A stretch of 60,612 nucleotides of DNA from an uncultured Flavobacteriaceae bacterium (GTDB taxonomy: Bacteria > Bacteroidota > Bacteroidia > Flavobacteriales > Flavobacteriaceae), in contig CANLCJ010000026.1 of the NCBI GenBank assembly GCA_947489085.1, forward strand, positions 1 through 60,612. Reading direction: 5' to 3'. The notes beneath the pieces were generated by a model. The model was not told where the DNA came from and ran no database searches. It saw nothing but the letters and a program-made list of their open reading frames with translations. Numbering within the stretch: the stretch's first letter is position 1; the number at the start of each line of letters is the position of its first letter. A program made the position numbers and the translations under genes. Below, piece after piece: positions 54,988 through 60,612 of this stretch.

Positions 54988-55851
54988 CTATTCGAAATCT
55001 ATATAATTAGTAGGATTAATTGGGTAACCATCGCTCCACAATTCGAAATGTAAATGTGGTCCGGTAGATAATTCTCCTGTATTTCCAGACGTTGCAATTA
55101 CTTCTCCAGCTTTTACCAAATCGCCCTGAGCTTTGGTTAACAAGGCATTATGCTTGTATATGGAAATTAAACCATAACTGTGTTCTAGTATAATAACATA
55201 ACCTGTGCTTGCCGTCCACTCTGCAAAAACAACAACACCATCTGCAGCAGCCTTTATTGGCGTGTCTTTAGCAACAACAACATCTACAGCATAATGTTTA
55301 TCTTTTAAATTGTAATGCGCACTTATGGTGCCATTAACAGGGGGAAAAAGCACAAAATTTGTTCTGGAAATTGCGGACTCAAATAAATTATATTTGTCTT
55401 CTTTATCTACCTTTTCTCTTAGCAAAGAGTCTGCTCTATTTGGCAATAAGTCTACCTCGCTTACTTCTAGTTTTGTTGCTTCTACTATAGAGTCTCTATT
55501 AAGTTCTTCTGAAGTTACATCTCCTTTAAGCACTTTTTTTATGGAACTTAAGTAAAGTGAATTCATCGCCAATACTTGTTGTAACGAATCTGTTTTAAAA
55601 CTTAACTCTGTAGCCCGTTTTTTTAGCGCTGTAGAGGAGTATCCTGGAATGTATTCTTTTAAGGGCGAATAAGCAATTAACAATATTGTAAAAACAACTA
55701 TAAATATGCTTGAAAGTGTTACAATAACAAATACATTTAACCGGGTTAGTTTTAATGATAGCCTTTCTTCAAAGGTGTTTTCATTAAGAATAACCATACG
55801 GTATTTGTCTAGTAGTTTTTTCTTAATCTTTTTTGGTCGCTTTTTACCCAT
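54988..55851 (-). CDS. M23 family metallopeptidase
   Basis: ATG 55851 is used; a GTG three codons upstream is less likely. The 287-residue protein has a basic N-terminus, one membrane helix (about 40-65), a helical linker and a complete M23/LytM domain (about 165-285) with HYAVDVV (HxxxD) and HLHFELW (HxH), so zinc should bind. It probably cuts peptidoglycan cross-links in the periplasm. It is divergent from tatA. Confidence 0.92.
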   Translation of the reverse strand: MGKKRPKKIKKKLLDKYRMVILNENTFEERLSLKLTRLNVFVIVTLSSIFIVVFTILLIAYSPLKEYIPGYSSTALKKRATELSFKTDSLQQVLAMNSLYLSSIKKVLKGDVTSEELNRDSIVEATKLEVSEVDLLPNRADSLLREKVDKEDKYNLFESAISRTNFVLFPPVNGTISAHYNLKDKHYAVDVVVAKDTPIKAAADGVVVFAEWTASTGYVIILEHSYGLISIYKHNALLTKAQGDLVKAGEVIATSGNTGELSTGPHLHFELWSDGYPINPTNYIDFE

Positions 55852-55952
55852 AATCGCCACAAATTAAATAAAATTATCTTAGGACTCCTATTTTTATAGA
55901 GACTAAACCGAATGATGTGGAATTAAAAACACCTTTATTAAAGTTTAATTAT

Positions 55953-55960
55953 TAACTTTG
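55953..55960 (+). promoter_or_regulatory. -7 element of tatA (TAACTTTG)
   Basis: TAACTTTG fits TAnnTTTG and lies 20 bases before the tatA ATG at 55981. No clear -33 TTG is seen. Confidence 0.4.
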
Positions 55961-55980
55961 TACTTTAAATACTTTATATT

Positions 55981-56163
55981 ATGAGTTTACACACACTACC
56001 ACTAGCCATTGGTCCCATGCAAATAACGCTAATTGTTGTTGTTGTATTATTAATTTTTGGTGGTAAAAAAATTCCAGAACTAATGCGTGGGTTAGGAAGT
56101 GGTATTAAAGAGTTTAAAGACGCAAGTAAAGAAGAGGAGCCTAACGATGGTAAAACAGATTAA
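55981..56163 (+). CDS. tatA: Twin-arginine translocase TatA/E
   Basis: The 60-residue protein has a short periplasmic start, one membrane helix (about 10-28, [20 protein letters not shown]), the FGGKKIPEL hinge and a charged amphipathic helix with [13 protein letters not shown]. It forms the pore of the Tat pathway for folded proteins. It is a single gene; tatC is not in the window. A strong terminator follows. Confidence 0.93.
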   Translation: MSLHTLPLAIGPMQITLIVVVVLLIFGGKKIPELMRGLGSGIKEFKDASKEEEPNDGKTD

Positions 56164-56199
56164 TTTTTAGTTTTACAATACATTTCTAAGATACACACT

Positions 56200-56228
56200 G
56201 GCATACACTTTAATGTATGCCTTTTTTA
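56200..56228 (+). terminator. Rho-independent terminator after tatA
   Basis: GGCATACA-ctttaa-TGTATGCC (56200-56221) is a perfect 8-bp stem with a 6-base loop followed by TTTTTTATT, about 40 bases after the tatA stop. Confidence 0.9.
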
Positions 56229-56270
56229 TTGAATTAATTTTAACAAAACCTCCATTTAATATTAAAAACG

Positions 56271-56278
56271 TAATTTTG
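56271..56278 (+). promoter_or_regulatory. -7 element of the RNase R gene (TAATTTTG)
   Basis: TAATTTTG fits TAnnTTTG and would start a transcript near 56285, giving a leader of about 90 bases before the ATG at 56375. Confidence 0.4.
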
Positions 56279-56281
56279 TAA

Positions 56282-56351
56282 AAACTTAACAACACCACTT
56301 CACTCAAATATGTTAAGTTTACAATAATGAATTCCTAACACTTTTTAGGAA
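56282..56351 (+). promoter_or_regulatory. Two hairpins in the RNase R leader
   Basis: AAACTTAACA (56282-56291) pairs perfectly with TGTTAAGTTT (56311-56320) across a 19-base loop. TTCCTAA (56332-56338) pairs with TTAGGAA (56345-56351) across a 6-base loop. Both lie between the -7 motif and the start codon and lack a T-run, so they look like leader RNA structure rather than terminators. Confidence 0.5.
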
Positions 56352-56374
56352 ATAGAATGATTACAGATAATTAA

Positions 56375-58579
56375 ATGGCAAGAAAGAAAAGAAGAAAATC
56401 TAGCAACAAAATAAACAACTTAACAAATACTATACTAGGCCTACTAAAAAAGGATAGAAACCAAAGCTTTAACTACAAACAAATTGCGGCAAAGCTAGGT
56501 GTTAACGATGCTAGTAGTAGAAATCAAATTATAAAAACTTTAGCCAAACTTGCTGGCAAACAGGAAATAGAACAGGTAGAACGCGGCAAATTTAAAGCCA
56601 TTACAAATGCAGAATACCATAAAGGTATATTAGATATGGCATCTAAAGGTAATGGTTATGTAATTTGCGATGCTTTTGATGAGGACGTCTTTATTGCCTC
56701 TAATAACGTTAACAAGGCTTTAGATGGTGATGAAGTAGAATTTTATGCCTACAAAAGGCCCAAACGTGGTAAAATAGAGGGAGAAATTACTGCTGTTATA
56801 AAACGTGCAAAATCAGAATACGTAGGCGTTATTCAAATGCAGAAAAACAATAACTATGCATTTGTAATAGCCGATAATTCAAAGATGTACAAAGATATTT
56901 TTGTACCTATAAATAAAACCTTAAAAGCTGAAGATGGCGACAAAGTTTTAGTAAAATTAGAAGACTGGCCAGAAAACGCAGATTCGCCTAATGGTAAAGT
57001 ATTGCAAATTCTTGGTAAACCGGGAGAACACAATACAGAAATTCATGCTATACTAGCCGAATATGGCCTACCACAGGAATTCCCTCAGGAAGTAGAAGCA
57101 TTTGCAAATGCAATAGACACTTCTATTACCAAAGAAGAAATAGCCAAACGTCGCGATATGCGTAAAGATTTAACCTTTACGATAGACCCTAAAGATGCTA
57201 AAGATTTTGATGATGCACTCTCTTTTGAAATTTTAGATAATGGTTTATATGAAATAGGCATACACATTGCAGATGTATCTCATTATTTACAAGAGGGTAC
57301 TGTTTTAGATGATGAAGCTTACGAACGTGCCACATCTGTATATTTAGTAGATCGTGTTGTACCAATGCTACCTGAAGTGCTATCTAATAAGGCCTGTTCT
57401 TTACGTCCTCACGAAGAGAAGTACACCTTCTCTGCTGTATTTCAAATGGATGACAAAGCCGAAATTAAAAACCAATGGTTTGGCAGAACTGTAACCTATA
57501 GCGACGCACGCTACGCTTACGAAGAAGCACAAGCCGTAATAGAAACAAAAACAAATACCATTCCTGCAGAAGTTTCGCTAACTGGAAACACATATCAAAC
57601 CGATCAAAAACTTGCAGATGCCATTTTAAAGATGGATGCATTAGCAAAAATTATGAGAGGTAGACGCATGAGAGATGGTGCTATTTCTTTTGACAAGGTT
57701 GAGGTTAAATTCAATTTAGATGATGCAAATAACCCTGAAGGTGTATACTTTAAGACCAGTAAAGATGCCAATAAACTTATCGAGGAATTCATGCTTTTAG
57801 CTAATAGAAAAGTTTCTGAATTTATTGGCAAACAAGCCCCTAAAAAAACGTTTGTTTATCGCGTGCATGATGAGCCAGACGAAAGTAAGCTAGCTGCTCT
57901 ACAAAATGTTGTAGGCCGCTTTGGTTACAAACTTAATTTTACCGACAGAAAAGCTACAACAGCATCTTTAAACAATTTACTTAAAGAAGTGGTTGGTAAA
58001 AAAGAGCAAAACCTTGTAGATACTTTAGCTATAAGAAGTATGAGTAAAGCAGAGTATACCACTAGAAATATAGGTCATTATGGCTTGGCTTTCGATTATT
58101 ACAGCCATTTTACATCCCCTATACGCCGCTATCCAGATGTTATGGCACACCGTTTATTACAGCACTACATAGATGGTGGTAAATCTGCCAGCGAAGAGGT
58201 GTATGAAGAGAAATGCAACCACTCTAGCAGTATGGAAATGTTGGCAACAAAGGCAGAACGCGACTCCATAAAATACATGCAAATTCGCTTTATGGAAGAC
58301 CATAAAGATCAAGAATTTATAGGTGTTATTTCTGGTGTTACAGACTGGGGTATTTATGTAGAAATAATAACTAACAAGTGTGAAGGTATGGTAAGTGTTA
58401 GAGACATGAAAGACGACCACTATGCCTTCGATCAAGACTTATATGCTATGGTAGGTAGAAATAACAAACTAGTGTATCAACTTGGAGACGAAGTTGTTGT
58501 TAAAGTTAAGAACACCGATCTGGTTAAAAAGCATCTAGATTTTACTTTAGTAGGAAAACCTGAAGAAGAAGAGGTTTAA
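56375..58579 (+). CDS. rnr: Ribonuclease R
   Basis: RNase R degrades structured RNA from the 3' end. The 734-residue protein has a basic start, an N-terminal winged-helix-like part (about 25-70), cold-shock domains (about 70-225), the RNB catalytic domain with FTIDPKDAKDFDDALSFEI (about 266-284, the metal-binding Asp series) and HFTSPIRRYPDVMAHRLLQ, and a C-terminal S1 domain (about 645-730). It stands alone between the tatA terminator and a 343-bp gap. Confidence 0.96.
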   Translation: MARKKRRKSSNKINNLTNTILGLLKKDRNQSFNYKQIAAKLGVNDASSRNQIIKTLAKLAGKQEIEQVERGKFKAITNAEYHKGILDMASKGNGYVICDAFDEDVFIASNNVNKALDGDEVEFYAYKRPKRGKIEGEITAVIKRAKSEYVGVIQMQKNNNYAFVIADNSKMYKDIFVPINKTLKAEDGDKVLVKLEDWPENADSPNGKVLQILGKPGEHNTEIHAILAEYGLPQEFPQEVEAFANAIDTSITKEEIAKRRDMRKDLTFTIDPKDAKDFDDALSFEILDNGLYEIGIHIADVSHYLQEGTVLDDEAYERATSVYLVDRVVPMLPEVLSNKACSLRPHEEKYTFSAVFQMDDKAEIKNQWFGRTVTYSDARYAYEEAQAVIETKTNTIPAEVSLTGNTYQTDQKLADAILKMDALAKIMRGRRMRDGAISFDKVEVKFNLDDANNPEGVYFKTSKDANKLIEEFMLLANRKVSEFIGKQAPKKTFVYRVHDEPDESKLAALQNVVGRFGYKLNFTDRKATTASLNNLLKEVVGKKEQNLVDTLAIRSMSKAEYTTRNIGHYGLAFDYYSHFTSPIRRYPDVMAHRLLQHYIDGGKSASEEVYEEKCNHSSSMEMLATKAERDSIKYMQIRFMEDHKDQEFIGVISGVTDWGIYVEIITNKCEGMVSVRDMKDDHYAFDQDLYAMVGRNNKLVYQLGDEVVVKVKNTDLVKKHLDFTLVGKPEEEEV

Positions 58580-58922
58580 TACAAACCTTTAACTAAATTC
58601 AAACCTTGTATAATTGCATTTTATAACACTATGTTATACAATCATTTGTTGTTAAGCAATCTATAAGTATTGCCTAGTCCATAACTTAGAGGTTTTTATA
58701 AATAGTAACTTGCAGTGATTAGCCAGCACTAATAGTTAAATGCTTTACCAAAAGCAAAACTTTAAAAAATCGATGTTTTCATGATGAATCTAGCATCATA
58801 TTAAACTAAGAACTCATTTGTTGTTTAATAACGCGCATTAAAGTTTTCCTAAAACAAACTGCTCTGGAATAATTATTGATAATTTTGTGCTTAACAAGAC
58901 TCAATTAAAAAACAAACAACTT
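58580..58922. other. Gap between rnr and the DUF2807 gene
   Basis: No gene is seen on either strand. A perfect palindrome TATAACA-cta-TGTTATA lies at 58622-58638, about 45 bases after the rnr stop, without a T-run. The end of the gap holds the promoter of the next gene. Confidence 0.45.
58880..58887 (+). promoter_or_regulatory. -7 element (TAATTTTG)
   Basis: TAATTTTG fits TAnnTTTG and lies 35 bases before the ATG at 58923. It overlaps the alternative GTG at 58887 and so argues against that start. Confidence 0.4.
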
Positions 58923-59600
58923 ATGAAACATTTATTAGTACTTTTTTTAGGCCTACTGTCTACTACAATTTATGCTCAAAACAATATAGAAAAAACAGTT
59001 GGTGAATTTAAAACCCTTAAAGTTTACGATTTAATTAATGTAGAATTGATAAAATCTGACCAAGATCGAGTTGTTATTTCTGGTAAAAACAAAAACGACG
59101 TTGTTATAAACAACAAAAATGGTACATTAAAAATAAAAATGTCGTTAGAAGAATCTTTTGATGGTAACACCACAAACGTAAAATTATACTACACCAATGT
59201 AGATGTTATAGACGCTAACGAAGGCTCTAAAATTACTTCTAAAAATACTATTGAACAGTTTGAAATAGACTTAAATGCCCAAGAGGGCGCTAAAATAAAT
59301 GTTCCCGTAGCTGTTACTTATTTAAACATTAGAGCTGTTACAGGGGCAAATGTAGAAGCTTCTGGAGTTACAAAAAACCAAGATGTTTCCATATACACTG
59401 GTGGCGAATACCACGGAAAACAATTAAAATCTGAATACACCGAAGTATCTATAAGAGCTGCAGGCAAAGCAGAAGTTTTTACTACAGAAAAGGCAATTGC
59501 TAAAGTAAGAGCCGGAGGTTCTATATCTATTTATGGCAATCCCAAAGACATTGAAGAAAGTAAAATTTTAGGAGGCTCTATACTTCGCATTAAAAGTTAG
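58923..59600 (+). CDS. Secreted DUF2807 protein (head GIN domain)
   Basis: ATG 58923 gives MKHLLVLFLGLLSTTIYAQN, a clean signal peptide; the longer frame from GTG 58887 is rejected. The mature part, about 205 residues, is a DUF2807 beta-helix-like domain: FKTLKVYDLINVELIKSDQD, NVDVIDANEGSKITSKNTIE and IRAGGSISIYGNPKD. Such proteins are common secreted products in Bacteroidota and are called putative adhesins, with no proven role. It stands alone. Confidence 0.82.
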   Translation: MKHLLVLFLGLLSTTIYAQNNIEKTVGEFKTLKVYDLINVELIKSDQDRVVISGKNKNDVVINNKNGTLKIKMSLEESFDGNTTNVKLYYTNVDVIDANEGSKITSKNTIEQFEIDLNAQEGAKINVPVAVTYLNIRAVTGANVEASGVTKNQDVSIYTGGEYHGKQLKSEYTEVSIRAAGKAEVFTTEKAIAKVRAGGSISIYGNPKDIEESKILGGSILRIKS

Positions 59601-59766
59601 CAGGTTTATAGTGCGGGTGCTAATACTCAATTATGGCTTTAAGTAAGGTTAATGGCTTTTTTTGAAAAATATATACGAAGCTACGGGGTAGGGTAGTGCA
59701 ACACTCAATCAAAACACACAAAGCATACACTAAACCTAAAAACATATTTCTGAAAGCTTTAAAAAA

Positions 59767-59795
59767 GGCGCTTTTTTATTAAAGCGTCTTTTTTT
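59767..59795. terminator. Terminator between the DUF2807 and LysE-like genes
   Basis: GGCGCTTT (59767-59774) and AAAGCGTC (59781-59788) form an 8-bp stem with one G-T pair, followed by a T-run to 59795 and preceded by an A-run, so it could work in both directions. Confidence 0.75.
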
Positions 59796-59817
59796 GTTTA
59801 GCCTCGTATTTCTTCTT

Positions 59818-59824
59818 TACTTTG
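59818..59824 (+). promoter_or_regulatory. Possible -7 element (TACTTTG)
   Basis: TACTTTG is one base shorter than TAnnTTTG and lies 23 bases before the ATG at 59848. Confidence 0.25.
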
Positions 59825-59847
59825 TAATACCCTTTACTGGTACTTAG

Positions 59848-60534
59848 ATGTTTGACGATATACTTGCTGCAATTCCATTTGGTATTATACTGGCCTTTAC
59901 CATAGGGCCTGTTTTTTTTGTGCTGTTAGAAACTAGCGCCACCAAAGGGTTTAAAAGTGCTTTAATCTTCGACTTTGGAGTAATTATAGCAGACATTCTT
60001 TTTATTTTTTTAGCCTTTTTTAGCACTAACAATCTACTAGATAAAATAAAAGACGATCCTAACTTTTTAATCTTTGGGGGCGTACTTTTGGTGGCTTATG
60101 GTGGTATTTCGTTTGTTAAAACTTCAAAATCTTTTAGAGACATCGTTAAAGAATACCATAAAATAGAGCTAAAAAAAGGCTATGGAAAACTGTTTCTTAA
60201 AGGGTTTCTTCTCAATTTTATAAATATAGGTGTGCTTGTGGGTTGGGTAGCCTTTATTGTTTTGGCCAACACACTAACCACATCAAAAAATGGCGTTGTA
60301 GTATTTATTACAACAATATTAGTTGTGTATCTACTTGTAGATTTTGTTAAAATAGCAATTGCCAAAAAGTTAAAGAACAAGTTAACACCCAAACTTATTT
60401 TTAAAACAAAAAAAATAATAGCCTTAACCATTTTAGGGTTTGGCATATTGTTACTAATTCAAGGTTTTTTTCCAGAAAGGAAAGCACTATTAAAGGAGCA
60501 ATTGGATCAAGTCCAAAAGTTGTGTGTGAAATGA
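59848..60534 (+). CDS. LysE-family exporter
   Basis: The 228-residue protein has six membrane helices and the LysE/RhtB start AAIPFGIILAFTIGPVFFVL with the GP motif, followed by SATKGFKSALIFDFGVIIAD. Members export amino acids or other small metabolites. The C-terminal tail is charged. It stands alone after a terminator. Substrate unknown. Confidence 0.85.
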   Translation: MFDDILAAIPFGIILAFTIGPVFFVLLETSATKGFKSALIFDFGVIIADILFIFLAFFSTNNLLDKIKDDPNFLIFGGVLLVAYGGISFVKTSKSFRDIVKEYHKIELKKGYGKLFLKGFLLNFINIGVLVGWVAFIVLANTLTTSKNGVVVFITTILVVYLLVDFVKIAIAKKLKNKLTPKLIFKTKKIIALTILGFGILLLIQGFFPERKALLKEQLDQVQKLCVK

Positions 60535-60568
60535 GATAAAATTTTGATTTTTGCAAAAACGTTGCACA

Positions 60569-60612
60569 TTGGAATTAACCAGAGAGGTATTAAAATTTAT
60601 TTTACCAGAATT
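60569..60612 (+). mobile_element. Possible first codons of an ISAon1-like transposase, cut by the window edge
   Basis: From TTG 60569 the frame reads LELTREVLKFILPE and is open to the window edge. This resembles the start of the small N-terminal-region protein of ISAon1-type transposases common in Flavobacteriia. Only 14 codons are visible and no inverted repeat was confirmed. Confidence 0.3.

Noticed and set aside
58887-58922. GTG start extending the DUF2807 protein
   Set aside because: It overlaps the -7 motif and would spoil the signal peptide that begins at ATG 58923.

Overview
The window is chromosomal DNA of a member of Bacteroidota, almost certainly Flavobacteriaceae. It is AT-rich, with few Shine-Dalgarno sequences and many TAnnTTTG (-7 type) promoter motifs. 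Marker genes fit that group: a SprE/PorW-type gliding/type IX secretion lipoprotein beside a bactofilin and the F0F1 ATP synthase genes, an AtpB with a long His-rich periplasmic leader, an HU-CCDC81/SPOR protein, and the DUF4292, DUF4254, DUF6427, DUF6341 and DUF6909 types. No genus can be named from the sequence alone.

Layout. (1) 1-1.8 kb: an accessory patch with two related proline-rich lipoprotein genes and frameshifted remains of other genes. (2) 1.8-4.8 kb: dprA, a SPOR/HU-like envelope protein, an acyl-CoA thioesterase and a small lipoprotein. (3) 4.8-11.8 kb, minus strand: a housekeeping envelope group (flippase, dut, sugar nucleotidyltransferase, ABM-domain protein, TPR protein, DUF4292 lipoprotein, EnvC-like factor). 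(4) 11.9-20.7 kb, minus strand: sprE/porW, bactofilin, atpZ, a small membrane protein, then atpB-E-F-H-A-G, closed by a clear terminator; atpD and atpC are not here. (5) 20.9-28.2 kb: a lipoprotein of unknown role, a PadR regulator with its membrane partner and a nested-palindrome operator, a PaaE-like reductase, a GT9 / DUF4254 / DUF6427 group, a DUF6341 protein and purD. (6) 28.3-51.8 kb: a large surface-polysaccharide locus. (7) 51.8-60.6 kb: DUF6909, GH3, M23 peptidase, tatA, RNase R, a DUF2807 protein, a LysE-type exporter, and possibly the first codons of an ISAon1-like transposase at the right edge.

The polysaccharide locus is the most interesting part. From 55.9 down to 29.6 kb every gene reads on the minus strand. 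It supplies dTDP-rhamnose (rfbBACD) and CMP-pseudaminic acid (pseB, pseC, pseF, a fused pseG-pseH, pseI). It also has a UDP-glucuronate decarboxylase, an initiating sugar-phosphate transferase, three glycosyltransferases, a hexapeptide acyltransferase, a Wzx flippase, two related Wzy-like polymerases, one WaaL/Wzy-type protein, a Wzz-like chain-length protein and a beta-helix lipoprotein. No outer-membrane export protein (Wza) or tyrosine kinase (Wzc) is seen, so a lipid-linked O-antigen-type glycan is more likely than a classical group 1 capsule. In this phylum type IX cargo can be anchored to a special LPS, so the locus and sprE in one window may be functionally linked; that is inference.

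No wholly new defence or mobile system was found. The best leads are the PseG-PseH fusion, the rfbD gene that ends early exactly at the rfb/pse joint, a Kps-like candidate pseudaminic acid transferase, the interleaved polymerase pair with a beta-helix lipoprotein, the DUF6909 protein with a nucleoside-phosphorylase-like C-terminus, the PadR operator, the RNase R leader hairpins and the decayed gene patch at the left end.
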